From assembly GCA_905193225.1 (NCBI GenBank), contig CAJJNV010000012.1, forward strand, positions 1-52,528: a stretch of 52,528 nucleotides of DNA, written 5' to 3'. The notes beneath the pieces were generated by a model. That model saw only the letters and a program-made list of their open reading frames with translations. It made no database searches and was not told the origin of the DNA. This document shows positions 32,850 to 41,287 of the stretch, one piece after another. This DNA comes from an uncultured Oscillospiraceae bacterium (GTDB lineage: Bacteria; Bacillota; Clostridia; Oscillospirales; Acutalibacteraceae). A program made the translations under genes and the position numbers. Position 1 is the first letter of the stretch, and each line of letters begins with the position of its first letter.

Positions 32850-33463
32850 TGAAGATAATCGCATTAAAACAGCGGCGCCACAGGCTTACGGCAGTTTATT
32901 TTGAAAAATGCGGCGATGCCGAGACTATTGACAGCGAGACCCTTTTAATGTCAGGATATCACGAGGGAAGCGACATTTCCGAGGATGACTGGCAGGAGCT
33001 AAAGGGTGAGGCGCAGCGCAACCGCGCCTATGAAAAGGCACTTTATCTGCTTGAATATCGGGCGCACACAAAAAAGGAGCTTTTCACAAAGCTCAGGGCG
33101 GTTTTTCCTGCCGATGTCTGCGAGCACGCCCTTTCCCGTATCGAGCAGCTGGGCCTTTGCGACGACGAGGCCTTTGCAAAGGATTTTGCCGAGGAGCTTT
33201 TTAAAAGAAAGGGCTTCGGCAAACGGAGGGTGGCCTTTGAGCTTTCAAAAAAGGGCGTTGACAGGGACATTGTCGACAGCGTTCTTTGCCAATATGAGGA
33301 CGAGGATCCGGTTGAGAACATCGTCCGTGTTATAGAAAAAAAGTATTGTCCGCTTCCCGAGGACGAAAAAAAATATCAGCGCATTTATGCCGGCCTTGCC
33401 CGGATGGGATACGGTTACGGCGACATAAAAACGGCGCTTTTGCGGGTGAAAAACGGTGAATAA
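32849..33463 (+). CDS. recX: RecX, regulator of RecA
   Basis: A 204-residue helical protein with the RecX three-helix repeats: RAYEKALYLLEYRAHTKKEL, then DDEAFAKDFAEELFKRKGFGKRRVAFELSKKGV. The acidic N-terminal extension (about 60 residues) is typical of the Firmicute form. It modulates RecA filaments. Its ATG overlaps the recA stop (ATGA), so the two are translationally coupled. Confidence 0.92.
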   Translation: MKIIALKQRRHRLTAVYFEKCGDAETIDSETLLMSGYHEGSDISEDDWQELKGEAQRNRAYEKALYLLEYRAHTKKELFTKLRAVFPADVCEHALSRIEQLGLCDDEAFAKDFAEELFKRKGFGKRRVAFELSKKGVDRDIVDSVLCQYEDEDPVENIVRVIEKKYCPLPEDEKKYQRIYAGLARMGYGYGDIKTALLRVKNGE

Positions 33464-33482
33464 TTTTAAGAGGTAGTTTTTG

Positions 33483-34808
33483 ATGATAAAGATCGGAATG
33501 GCATCTCTCGGATGTCCGAAAAACCAGGTGGATGCCGAAATTATGCTTGCAAAGCTAAAGGATAAAGGCTATGAAATAACCCCTTATGAGCAGGAGGCGC
33601 AGGTCATAATCGTAAACACCTGCGGGTTTATCGAATCGGCAAAGCAGGAAAGCATCGACACAATTCTTGACCTTTCCGGGCTTAAAAAAGAGGGCAATCT
33701 TAAGTGCCTTATCGTTACCGGTTGTCTTGCCGAGCGCTATCGCGAGCAGTTAAAGGAGCAGATACCCGAGATCGACACGGTGGTAAGCATCGGCCGAAAC
33801 GACGAGATAGCCGACATAATCGAGCAGGCTCTTTCGGGCGAAACCGACGACCGCTTCGGAGAAAAGGAACGGCTTCCTCTTTGCGGGGGCAGAGTGCTTA
33901 TAAACGAGCCTTATTATGCCTACATTAAAATTGCCGAAGGATGCAACAACTGCTGCACCTATTGCGCCATTCCGTCCATTCGCGGCGGCCTTCGCAGCCG
34001 TACCGTCGAATCGGTGGTTGAAGAAGCAAACACCTTTGCGGAAAACGGGGTAAAGGAGCTTATTGTCGTGGCCCAGGACACCACAAGATACGGCGAGGAC
34101 ATTTACGGGCAGTGCCGTCTTGCCGAGCTTTTAAACGAGCTTTGCAAAATCGAGAAAATACACTGGATACGCCTGCTTTACGCCTATCCCGACCGCCTGA
34201 CCGACGACATTATTTCGGTCATCAAAAACCAGCCTAAAATAGTTAAATATATCGACCTTCCCATTCAGCATTGCTGCGGGGATGTGCTTAAAAGGATGAA
34301 TCGCCCCGGCGATAGAGAGAGCCTTGAAAAGACGATAGAAAAGCTCAGAAAAGAAATACCCGGTATAACCGTAAGAACCACCCTCATCGCGGGATTTCCC
34401 GGAGAGAGTGAACAGCAATTCTGCGAGCTTTCGGAATTTGTAAAGCAAATGAAGTTTGAGCGGCTGGGGTGTTTTGCGTATTCGGCCGAGGAAGGTACTC
34501 CCGCAGCCGAGTTTGATGATCAGATACCCGAAGAGGAAAAGCTCCGCCGTGCCGAGATAATTATGGAGCAGCAAAGTTTTATTTCCGACAAGCTAAGCGA
34601 GCAGAAGATCGGAACCATAACCGAGGTGCTTGTGGAAGGGTACGACACCTACATAAAGCATTTTTACGGAAGAACGCCGGCCGACGCCCCCGATATCGAC
34701 TGTAAGATATTCTTTAAATCAAAGAGAAAACCTTGCGCGGGAGATTTTGTTAAGGTAAAGATAACCGATACCATGGATATGGATTTGATGGGAGTGGAAA
34801 CGGATTGA
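33483..34808 (+). CDS. rimO: ribosomal protein S12 methylthiotransferase RimO
   Basis: A 441-residue radical-SAM enzyme. The UPF0004 domain carries Cys11, Cys47 and Cys81 for the auxiliary iron-sulfur cluster; the radical-SAM triad is Cys154, Cys158 and Cys161 (CNNCCTYC), and the C-terminus is a TRAM domain. SLGCPKNQVD distinguishes RimO from MiaB. It adds methylthio to the aspartate of S12. ATG 33483 is used; a TTG 3 nt earlier is possible. It follows recX by 19 nt. Confidence 0.95.
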   Translation: MIKIGMASLGCPKNQVDAEIMLAKLKDKGYEITPYEQEAQVIIVNTCGFIESAKQESIDTILDLSGLKKEGNLKCLIVTGCLAERYREQLKEQIPEIDTVVSIGRNDEIADIIEQALSGETDDRFGEKERLPLCGGRVLINEPYYAYIKIAEGCNNCCTYCAIPSIRGGLRSRTVESVVEEANTFAENGVKELIVVAQDTTRYGEDIYGQCRLAELLNELCKIEKIHWIRLLYAYPDRLTDDIISVIKNQPKIVKYIDLPIQHCCGDVLKRMNRPGDRESLEKTIEKLRKEIPGITVRTTLIAGFPGESEQQFCELSEFVKQMKFERLGCFAYSAEEGTPAAEFDDQIPEEEKLRRAEIIMEQQSFISDKLSEQKIGTITEVLVEGYDTYIKHFYGRTPADAPDIDCKIFFKSKRKPCAGDFVKVKITDTMDMDLMGVETD

Positions 34809-35395
34809 AACAGAACAAAATGAACCTTCCCAATCGGCTGACCCTTGCAAGAATCGCGGCAGTGCCGGTGTTTCTCATACTGCTTTTGTGGCAGTTCCCG
34901 TTTCACTATTTCGCTGCCCTCGTAATTTTTGTGGCCGCGTCGCTGACCGATCTTTTCGACGGCAGAATTGCCCGTTCAAGAGGGCTTATAACCGATTTCG
35001 GCAAGTTTCTCGATCCCATCGCCGACAAGATGCTGACCACCGCCGCGCTTTTGGGATTTATCAGTCTCGGCATAGGCTTCGGAACGGTGTGGATAACGGT
35101 TATCGTGCTTATAAGAGAGTTTTCGGTAAGCTCGATACGTATGGTCGCCGCCGCATCAGGCAAGGTGGTCGCCGCCGACAAGTGGGGGAAAATCAAAACG
35201 GTTATGCAGATGGTGGGAATAATAATGGCCCTTACCTTTGAGGAATTTATTTCCCTGTTCCCGTCCCTTTTGCTTGTCGGTACGATACTTCGCATAGCAT
35301 ATAACATTGTGCTGTGGTTTTCGGCGCTGCTGACAGTGGTTTCGGGAATCAACTATCTCGTAAAAAACAAGACCTTTGTCGACCCAAATAAATAA
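34805..35395 (+). CDS. pgsA: phosphatidylglycerophosphate synthase
   Basis: A 196-residue membrane protein with the CDP-alcohol phosphatidyltransferase signature: Asp49, Asp52 and Gly53 in DLFDGRIAR, and Asp70/Asp74 in GKFLDPIAD. It makes phosphatidylglycerophosphate from CDP-diacylglycerol and glycerol 3-phosphate, the committed step to phosphatidylglycerol and cardiolipin. It probably begins at TTG 34805, overlapping the rimO stop (TTGA); ATG 34820 would give the more usual MNLPNRLTLARI start. rimO-pgsA adjacency is conserved in Firmicutes. Confidence 0.95.
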   Translation: MKQNKMNLPNRLTLARIAAVPVFLILLLWQFPFHYFAALVIFVAASLTDLFDGRIARSRGLITDFGKFLDPIADKMLTTAALLGFISLGIGFGTVWITVIVLIREFSVSSIRMVAAASGKVVAADKWGKIKTVMQMVGIIMALTFEEFISLFPSLLLVGTILRIAYNIVLWFSALLTVVSGINYLVKNKTFVDPNK

Positions 35396-35408
35396 AAAAG
35401 GTGAATTT

Positions 35409-36059
35409 ATGTTTGAAAGACTTAAAGAAGATATAAACGCCGTTAAGGCCAGAGATCCTGCGGCCCGCTCCTCCCTTGAGATATTCTTTCTCTATCCCGG
35501 GCTTAAGGCTGTCAGAATGTATCGCCGTGCCAACTGGTTTTACCGCCACGGCAGAAAATTCATTGCCCGCCAGATTTCCCAGCGGGCGGTCAGAAAAACC
35601 GGTATCGAGATACACCCCGCCGCCACCATCGGCAAGCGGCTTTTCATCGACCACGGAACAGGCGTTGTTATAGGTGAAACAGCCATAATCGGCGACGACG
35701 TGACCATCTACCAGGGGGTTACCCTCGGCGGAACAGGACACCATACCGGCAAGCGCCATCCCACCATCGGAAACGGGGTGCTCATCGGCGCAGGTGCAAA
35801 GGTGCTCGGCCCATTTAAGGTGGGAGACAATGCGAGAATCGCCGCCGGCGCGGTGGTGCTTAACGAGATCCCGCCCGACAGTACGGCGGTGGGCGTTCCC
35901 GCAAGGGTTGTGCGCCAGGGTGGAGAAAAAATATGCGAAAGCCTCGATCAGGTGCATATTCCCGACCCCGTGGCTCAAAAAATATGCATGCTGGAATCCA
36001 AGCTTTACTTTATGGAGCGGGAGCTTGAAAAGCTCAAAAAACCGGAGGACGAAAATTGA
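35409..36059 (+). CDS. cysE: serine O-acetyltransferase
   Basis: A 216-residue enzyme of the short EpsC/CysE type. An N-terminal helical segment (DINAVKARDPAARSSLEIFF) is followed by a left-handed beta-helix of hexapeptide repeats; the catalytic region is FIDHGTGVVIGET and GGTGHHTGKRHP. It acetylates serine with acetyl-CoA, the first step of cysteine synthesis. ATG 35409 is set by AAAAAGGTG; an upstream ATG would overlap pgsA. Its position two genes before cysS suggests shared control with cysteine use. Confidence 0.94.
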   Translation: MFERLKEDINAVKARDPAARSSLEIFFLYPGLKAVRMYRRANWFYRHGRKFIARQISQRAVRKTGIEIHPAATIGKRLFIDHGTGVVIGETAIIGDDVTIYQGVTLGGTGHHTGKRHPTIGNGVLIGAGAKVLGPFKVGDNARIAAGAVVLNEIPPDSTAVGVPARVVRQGGEKICESLDQVHIPDPVAQKICMLESKLYFMERELEKLKKPEDEN

Positions 36060-36700
36060 TAAAGGATATACTTTTCGATCTGGACGGTACCCTGACCGAT
36101 CCTATGACCGGCATAACAAAATCGGTTCAGTATGCTCTTAAAAGCTTCGGAATCGAGGTAAAAGACAACCGCGAGCTTGAATTCTTCATCGGCCCGCCGC
36201 TGGGCGAAACATTTATGAAGTATTACGGTTTTTCGGAGGAACAGGCTAAAATCGCTGTGGAAAAATACCGGGAATATTTTGCGCCTACGGGAATTTTTGA
36301 AAATGAGGTTTACAGCGGAATTCCGCAAATGCTTTCAAGGCTTAAATCGGCAGGGAAAAGGCTTTTTATCGCCACCGGAAAGCCCACGGTATTTTCAAAA
36401 CAGATAGTGGAGCATTTTTCTCTTTCGGAATATTTCACCGCCGTTTACGGAATTGAACTTTCCGACCTTCACAAATCAAAAACCGATACCGTTAAGGACA
36501 TTATTTCCGACTATAATGTCGATAAAAAAACCGCCGTTATGGTGGGAGACCGCATTTTTGATATTCAGGCGGGAAAGCAAAACGGCCTTTTAACGGTGGG
36601 CGCAGCCTACGGATTTGCCGAAAAGGGTGAGCTTGAACAGAATGCCGATTATATTGTGAAAACCACGGCCGAGCTTGAGGCTCTGCTTATGAAATTGTAG
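36056..36700 (+). CDS. HAD-family hydrolase, phosphoglycolate phosphatase-like
   Basis: A 214-residue HAD phosphatase: nucleophile Asp8 and acid Asp10 in LFDLDGTLTD, motif II in LFIATGKP, the conserved Lys of IELSDLHKSK, and motif IV VMVGDRIFDIQA. The helical cap after motif I places it in the Gph/PpaX-like subgroup. Substrate not determined; phosphoglycolate or pyrophosphate are typical. It starts with TTG overlapping the cysE stop (TTGA), so it is co-translated with cysE. Confidence 0.9.
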   Translation: MIKDILFDLDGTLTDPMTGITKSVQYALKSFGIEVKDNRELEFFIGPPLGETFMKYYGFSEEQAKIAVEKYREYFAPTGIFENEVYSGIPQMLSRLKSAGKRLFIATGKPTVFSKQIVEHFSLSEYFTAVYGIELSDLHKSKTDTVKDIISDYNVDKKTAVMVGDRIFDIQAGKQNGLLTVGAAYGFAEKGELEQNADYIVKTTAELEALLMKL

Positions 36701-36718
36701 AGAGGAAGGATTTTTAAA

Positions 36719-38125
36719 ATGAAAATTTTCAATACCCTAACCCGAGAAAAACAGGAGTTTGTTCCCATAAAAGAGGGAGAGGCCAAGATCTATGCCTGCG
36801 GCCCCACCGTTTACAATTACATCCACATCGGAAATGCCCGTCCGCTTTGCGTTTTTGATGTGCTCAGAAGATATCTCGAATGGAGAGGCTATAAGGTCAA
36901 TTTTGTTCAGAATTTTACCGACATCGACGATAAACTCATCAACAAAGCCAACGAGGAAGGCATCACCGTTAAGGAGGTTGCCGAGCGTTATATAAAGGAA
37001 TTTTGGACAGACGCCGAGGGACTCAACGTCCGCAAGGCCACCGTCCATCCGAGAGCCACCGAAAACATCGACGAGATTATAAATATTATCGAGCGTCTTG
37101 TGGAAAAGGGCTATGCCTATCCGTCGGGTGGAGACGTTTACTTCCGCGCCGAAAAATTCAAGGAATACGGAAAGCTTTCCCATCAGCCTCTTGACGAGCT
37201 TAAGGAAGGTGCAAGCGAGCGGGGAGCCTCGGCCGAGCAAAAGGAAAGCCCCATGGACTTTACCCTTTGGAAGGCGGCAAAAGAAGGGGAGCCTTTCTGG
37301 GAGTCCCCTTGGGGGAAAGGCCGTCCCGGCTGGCACATCGAGTGCTCGGCAATGTCGGGTAAATATCTCGGCAAAACCATCGATATTCACTGCGGCGGTC
37401 AGGATCTTATCTTTCCCCATCACGAAAACGAGATTGCCCAGTCGGAATGTGCTAACGGCTGCGAGTTTTCCCACTACTGGATGCACAACGGCTATATAAA
37501 TGTCGATAATCGCAAGATGTCAAAGTCTTTAGGAAATTTCTTCACGGTGCGCGATGTGGCCGCAAAATACGGCTATGAGCCTATCCGTTATCTGATGATC
37601 TCCTCCCATTACAGAAGCCCCATCAATTACAGTGTGGATGTCATCGAATCCAATGTTCGTTCTCTTGAACGGCTTTATTCCTGCCGCGATAATATGGATT
37701 TTGCCGAGAAAAACGCAAGCTGCACAGATCTTAAGGATGGCGAGGCCGAGATAATCAAGGAATTCGACAGCCGCAAGGAGCAGTTTATTGCCGCAATGGA
37801 CGACGATCTTAACACGGCCGACGGTCTTTCGGCGCTTTTCGAGCTGGTCAGAGACATTAACACCGCTTTGAGGAACGACCCCTCGGCCGAGCTTTGCAAA
37901 GCCGCAAAGGAAAGATTTTTCGAGCTTGCCGATGTGCTCGGACTTGTTTATGTAAAGAAAGAGAACGACGATCTTGACGCGCAGGTGGAAAGCCTTATAG
38001 AGCAGCGCACCGCAGCGAGAAAGGCAAAGGATTTTGCCACTGCCGATGCCATACGCGACAAGCTAAAGGATATGGGCATAATTCTTGAGGACACTCCTCA
38101 GGGCATTAAATGGCACAAGGCATAA
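36719..38125 (+). CDS. cysS: cysteinyl-tRNA synthetase
   Basis: A 468-residue class I synthetase: IYACGPTVYNYIHIGNARP contains the first zinc ligand Cys27 and the HIGH-like motif (36-39); KMSKSLGNF is the second ATP motif; the zinc site continues in WHIECSAMS and FPHHENE. The C-terminal DALR-like anticodon domain ends IKWHKA. It charges tRNA-Cys. It is the last gene of the recA-to-cysS run and is followed by a strong terminator. Confidence 0.97.
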   Translation: MKIFNTLTREKQEFVPIKEGEAKIYACGPTVYNYIHIGNARPLCVFDVLRRYLEWRGYKVNFVQNFTDIDDKLINKANEEGITVKEVAERYIKEFWTDAEGLNVRKATVHPRATENIDEIINIIERLVEKGYAYPSGGDVYFRAEKFKEYGKLSHQPLDELKEGASERGASAEQKESPMDFTLWKAAKEGEPFWESPWGKGRPGWHIECSAMSGKYLGKTIDIHCGGQDLIFPHHENEIAQSECANGCEFSHYWMHNGYINVDNRKMSKSLGNFFTVRDVAAKYGYEPIRYLMISSHYRSPINYSVDVIESNVRSLERLYSCRDNMDFAEKNASCTDLKDGEAEIIKEFDSRKEQFIAAMDDDLNTADGLSALFELVRDINTALRNDPSAELCKAAKERFFELADVLGLVYVKKENDDLDAQVESLIEQRTAARKAKDFATADAIRDKLKDMGIILEDTPQGIKWHKA

Positions 38126-38202
38126 GCTTTATAAGTTTTAAAAATTGCTTGTTATAGTCCCGGAGCACTTTGGAAAAGTTAAATAACCATTGATAAAGTG
38201 GG

Positions 38203-38239
38203 GCTGCCGCGTTCCGACAGAACGCGGCAGCTTTTTTTT
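38203..38239 (+). terminator. terminator after cysS
   Basis: Perfect 12-bp stem GCTGCCGCGTTC / GAACGCGGCAGC (38203-38214 and 38220-38231), 5-nt loop, then eight Ts. Confidence 0.96.
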
Positions 38240-38274
38240 GTGCAGGTGTATTGACGTAGGATCGGAATAGGTAT

Positions 38275-38313
38275 AAAAAAGTTCCCGCCTCCCGAGCAAT
38301 CGGGAGGCGGGAA
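38275..38313 (-). terminator. terminator of the branched-chain amino-acid binding protein gene
   Basis: Perfect 14-bp stem TTCCCGCCTCCCGA / TCGGGAGGCGGGAA (38282-38295 and 38300-38313), 4-nt loop, followed on the minus strand by a C and TTTTTT. Confidence 0.93.
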
Positions 38314-38355
38314 TCAATTTTAAATCAGATTAAAGAATACAGGGGGATATATTCC

Positions 38356-39516
38356 TTACATAGGAACATATTCACCATTCTGAATCTTCATGGCGTTAGG
38401 AGACTTGTTGACCGAACCGTCGGCGGCAAAGGTGATGCCTTCGCCGGTAAGACCGTCGTATTTAACCTTGGTCATTTCGGTCTTCATAATCCCGCAGATG
38501 TCGGAAATGCTCATATCAGCGGTAACATTGCCGCTCTTCATACACTCGGCAATGATGTAGATGGCATCATAAGCATCGGCAGCAAACTGGTTGGGGGTGT
38601 CCTTGTATTTCTCTTTGAACTTGTTGGTGAAGTCAACGTTGGCCTGGCTCTTGGTATCGCCGGCAACGAAGGGGGTCAGAAGGATAACGCCCTCGGCAAG
38701 AGATTTGTTGAAGCCTTCAATGGCAAGGATTCCGTCGAGACCGTCGCAGCCAAAGAAGGTGGTCTGATAGCCCATGGAGTTGGCCTGCTCAAGAATCTGA
38801 GAGGCTTCCTGTGCATAGATGGGAAGGAATACGAGCTCGGCACCCGATGCCTTGGATTTGTTGAGCTGTACCGAGAAGTCGGTCTTGGAGTCGTCGGTGA
38901 AAGCTTCGGCCGAAACAACTTCAATGCCCTTTTCCTTGGCTTCCTTGGCAAAGTTGTTGTAAATGCCCGAAGAATAAGCATCAGAGCTATTGTAGATTAC
39001 GGCAACCTTGGTGGCAAGTTTGTTTTCTGCGATGTAGTCGGCAGATTTTGTACCCTGGTTAGGATCGGTGAAGCACATCTGGAAAACGTTATCGTATTTG
39101 ATAACTCCGGTAGCCGAAGCCGAGGGAGTGAGCTGGAACATATTGTCCTCGTGTGTCTTTTCTACAACGGCAAGGCAAGGAGAGGTGGTGACGGTGCCCA
39201 TAAGAGCCTGCATACCCCAGTCTTTAAGGTTATTGTAAGCGTTGACCGATTTTTCGGGATCGTGCTCGTCGTCCTGGAAATTGAACTCAAGCATGGTTCC
39301 GTTGATACCGCCGGCGGCGTTGATTTCCTCAACGGCCATTTCGGCAGCATTTTTAACAGCCTGTCCGTAAACGGCAGCACCGCCGGTAATAGGTCCGATA
39401 CCGCCGATTTTAATGGTGTCGGCCTTGGTTTCTTTGCTGTCGCCGCAACCGGCAAAGCAAGCTGCTATAAGAGCAGCCGAAAGCACAAGTGCAAGTACTT
39501 TTAAGCTTTTCTTCAT
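38356..39516 (-). CDS. livK: branched-chain amino-acid ABC transporter substrate-binding lipoprotein
   Basis: A 386-residue lipoprotein; signal peptide with lipidated Cys24 (CFAGCGDSKE). The mature part is a type I periplasmic binding protein (Peripla_BP_6): IKIGGIGPITGGAAVYGQ, NAAEMAVEEINAAGGING, then VEKTHEDNMFQLTPSASAT in the ligand hinge. It delivers branched-chain amino acids to a LivHMGF permease. The only such permease in the window is 23 kb away on the same strand. The start is fixed by GGAGG before ATG 39516. Confidence 0.92.
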   Translation of the reverse strand: MKKSLKVLALVLSAALIAACFAGCGDSKETKADTIKIGGIGPITGGAAVYGQAVKNAAEMAVEEINAAGGINGTMLEFNFQDDEHDPEKSVNAYNNLKDWGMQALMGTVTTSPCLAVVEKTHEDNMFQLTPSASATGVIKYDNVFQMCFTDPNQGTKSADYIAENKLATKVAVIYNSSDAYSSGIYNNFAKEAKEKGIEVVSAEAFTDDSKTDFSVQLNKSKASGAELVFLPIYAQEASQILEQANSMGYQTTFFGCDGLDGILAIEGFNKSLAEGVILLTPFVAGDTKSQANVDFTNKFKEKYKDTPNQFAADAYDAIYIIAECMKSGNVTADMSISDICGIMKTEMTKVKYDGLTGEGITFAADGSVNKSPNAMKIQNGEYVPM

Positions 39517-39531
39517 AATCTTTTCCTCCTT

Positions 39532-39551
39532 AACAGAACGTGTGCTCTGTT
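39532..39551. promoter_or_regulatory. inverted repeat in the livK leader
   Basis: AACAGA (39532-39537) and TCTGTT (39546-39551) flank 8 nt, between the predicted start (about 39558) and the ribosome binding site. It could be an operator or a leader hairpin. Confidence 0.4.
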
Positions 39552-39564
39552 TATCTTGGTTAAA

Positions 39565-39593
39565 ATTATACTCCCTGCAATATAATTTGTCAA
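39565..39593 (-). promoter_or_regulatory. consensus promoter of the livK-type gene
   Basis: TTGACA (39588-39593), 17-nt spacer, TATAAT (39565-39570) on the minus strand: a perfect sigma-A promoter, implying high expression. Confidence 0.92.
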
Positions 39594-39708
39594 ATAGAAT
39601 AAATAATACCTCAAAGTTAAATTTTGCGTTAAAATAGCCAAAGAAAATTGCAAAAAACAATAATGAAATATACTTTCGGTATAATTGTGTAAATATTTTC
39701 GCAAATTG

Positions 39709-39737
39709 TTGAATAAATCCTTTTTTGATGTTATATT
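39709..39737 (+). promoter_or_regulatory. promoter of the zinc-ribbon protein gene
   Basis: TTGAAT (39709-39714), 17-nt spacer, TATATT (39732-39737); start near 39744, about 54 nt before the ATG. Confidence 0.65.
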
Positions 39738-39797
39738 ATATGAGAAAATACATTTAAAAGTATTGTGTAATAATCAAAATGCAAAGGAGCATAATTT

Positions 39798-40622
39798 ATG
39801 TGGTGCCGAAAATGCAACAAATTTTATGATACCGAAAGCGACACTTGCGAAAAATGCGGGCAAAAGCTTGAGGATTACACCCCCATTGTCGAAAGCGATG
39901 AGGATGATGTGCTTTTTTTGTCAAACGAGTCTAAGGAAAATGTCGACGAGCCTGAAACCCCGGTGCAGGAATCCAAAACCGCGGCCTTTGCGGAAATGCT
40001 TTTTGACGGCGAGCCTAAGCTTCTCATAACCGTTATCGGAGAGGACGAGGCTGTAAGGACCATGGAGCTGCTTGAGCAAAACAACATTCCTTCTATGAAA
40101 AAGGAAGCGCAGATACACACCGCCGACGAAGAATGCGACAACGATTTTGAAGGGGAAGAGCTTGAATTTATCGACGAGGAGGAAAGCGAGGATTATAAAG
40201 CCGAGTTTTCGGCCCTTTGCGATGAGGCGCTTGAGGGTGAGGAGCTCTATGATATTTTTGTGCCGGCCGAGTGTTTTTCGGACGCTTTAAGAATAGTTAT
40301 CGAGGACGAGCAGGCCGGGAAAGGCGCATCGGATGATATGCAGGATCCTTTCGGTCAATATGATGATACCGATAATTTCGGCGGGCTTGAGGACGGACAA
40401 TCGGAACTGCCGTATGACGAGGACTCCGACGAACAATCCGGCGAGCAATCCGAAATATACGATAATAACGACACCGACGCGGATGCCGAAGATTTTGAAA
40501 ACGGTCAATCGATGACATCGGGGCAGCAATCGGAACCTTCCGACGGGCAAAATGGCGAAAAAGGCAGGAACGGAAAAAAGAAAAACGGTCTTTTCGGTTT
40601 TTTGCACAGAAAAGAAAAATAG
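39798..40622 (+). CDS. zinc-ribbon protein with a DUF2007-like domain and acidic tail
   Basis: A 274-residue soluble protein. Residues 1-22 are a zinc ribbon (Cys3, Cys6, Cys17, Cys20). An acidic linker leads to a split alpha/beta domain: KLLITVIGEDEAVRTMELLE with NIPSMKK, then after an acidic insert YDIFVPAECFSDALRIVIED. That pattern resembles the DUF2007 putative signal-transducing domain. The rest (about 185-255) is very rich in D, E, Q, S and G and likely disordered; the end is basic (GRNGKKKNGLFGFLHRKEK). Function unknown. It has its own promoter and is followed by tRNA-Lys. Confidence 0.8.
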   Translation: MWCRKCNKFYDTESDTCEKCGQKLEDYTPIVESDEDDVLFLSNESKENVDEPETPVQESKTAAFAEMLFDGEPKLLITVIGEDEAVRTMELLEQNNIPSMKKEAQIHTADEECDNDFEGEELEFIDEEESEDYKAEFSALCDEALEGEELYDIFVPAECFSDALRIVIEDEQAGKGASDDMQDPFGQYDDTDNFGGLEDGQSELPYDEDSDEQSGEQSEIYDNNDTDADAEDFENGQSMTSGQQSEPSDGQNGEKGRNGKKKNGLFGFLHRKEK

Positions 40623-40651
40623 AGGGAAGGTAAAATTTCCGAAAAAATATG

Positions 40652-40680
40652 TTGACAACTGTCCTGCAAGTTGCTATAAT
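40652..40680 (+). promoter_or_regulatory. consensus promoter of tRNA-Lys
   Basis: Perfect TTGACA (40652-40657), 17-nt spacer, perfect TATAAT (40675-40680), 27 nt before the mature tRNA 5' end. Confidence 0.95.
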
Positions 40681-40707
40681 ATATGAGCTGTCAAATTAAC
40701 AGCTTAT

Positions 40708-40783
40708 GACCCATTAGCTCAGCCGGTAGAGCACTTGACTTTTAATCAAGGTGTCTGGCGTTCGAATCGCCAATGGGTCACCA
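40708..40783 (+). tRNA. tRNA-Lys (anticodon TTT)
   Basis: A complete 76-nt cloverleaf: acceptor GACCCAT/ATGGGTC, D arm GCTC/GAGC, anticodon arm CTTGA/TCAAG around CTTTTAA (anticodon TTT), T arm TGGCG/CGCCA with TTCGAAT, discriminator A and encoded CCA. It is a single tRNA gene with its own promoter and terminator. Confidence 0.98.
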
Positions 40784-40789
40784 CAAAAG

Positions 40790-40818
40790 CGATCTGCCAA
40801 AAGCAGGTCGTTTTTTTT
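40790..40818 (+). terminator. terminator of tRNA-Lys
   Basis: CGATCTGC pairs with GCAGGTCG (one G-U pair), 5-nt loop, followed by a run of eight Ts. Confidence 0.9.
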
Positions 40819-40827
40819 ACGCGTCTA

Positions 40828-40856
40828 TTGACAAAATTTGTTTTTGATGAGATAAT
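40828..40856 (+). promoter_or_regulatory. promoter of the small paralogous pair
   Basis: TTGACA (40828-40833), 17-nt spacer, GATAAT (40851-40856). The leader of about 118 nt contains an ACGACAA/TTGTCGT inverted repeat (40884-40890 and 40917-40923). Confidence 0.75.
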
Positions 40857-40980
40857 ATGAACTATAAATCAACCGCTATAAAAACGACAATTTAAAAAGA
40901 AAGGTTTATACAATTGTTGTCGTCATATTTACTTGTGCGGAAATGTCCCGGAAATAGATGACAAAGGAGAAAAAGCGTAT

Positions 40981-41262
40981 ATGAAATCCGAGAATTATCA
41001 TCACGAGCGTACAGACTATGATTTTGCAACAATAGCCGAATATTTGGATTCGGCCGCAAGAGGAACGGAGGTTACATTTAAGTATAAGGAGAGAGAATAC
41101 GGAGTATTTTGGTTCGAAGGTTTATTCTATGTGTCTGCACTCGGCGGTGAGGAAAATGAAAAGTCTTATAAAACCGCCGAGGAAACTCTTGACTATCCGA
41201 TAGAGGATGTAACCATAAGAGATATAATTACAAGCGTGAAAGTTACGCATAGAAATGTTTGA
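40981..41262 (+). CDS. small protein of unknown family, first of a tandem pair
   Basis: A 93-residue soluble acidic protein. An N-terminal helix (FATIAEYLDSAARG) is followed by EVTFKYKEREYGVFWFEG, VSALGGEENEKSYKTAEETL and DYPIEDVTIRDIIT, which reads as a small beta-sheet plus helix. It is clearly paralogous to the next gene. No known family was recognised. The start is set by AAAGGAG 11 nt upstream; a longer reading from 40933 is not conserved in the paralogue. It is more AT-rich than its surroundings and lies directly behind tRNA-Lys. Confidence 0.8.
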   Translation: MKSENYHHERTDYDFATIAEYLDSAARGTEVTFKYKEREYGVFWFEGLFYVSALGGEENEKSYKTAEETLDYPIEDVTIRDIITSVKVTHRNV

Positions 41263-41287
41263 TTTTTGCAAAGGAGAAAAAACAAAC

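Noticed and set aside
31857..32864. 335-residue minus-strand frame opposite recA
   Set aside because: recA is unambiguous; the antisense product is a glycine/histidine-rich shadow.
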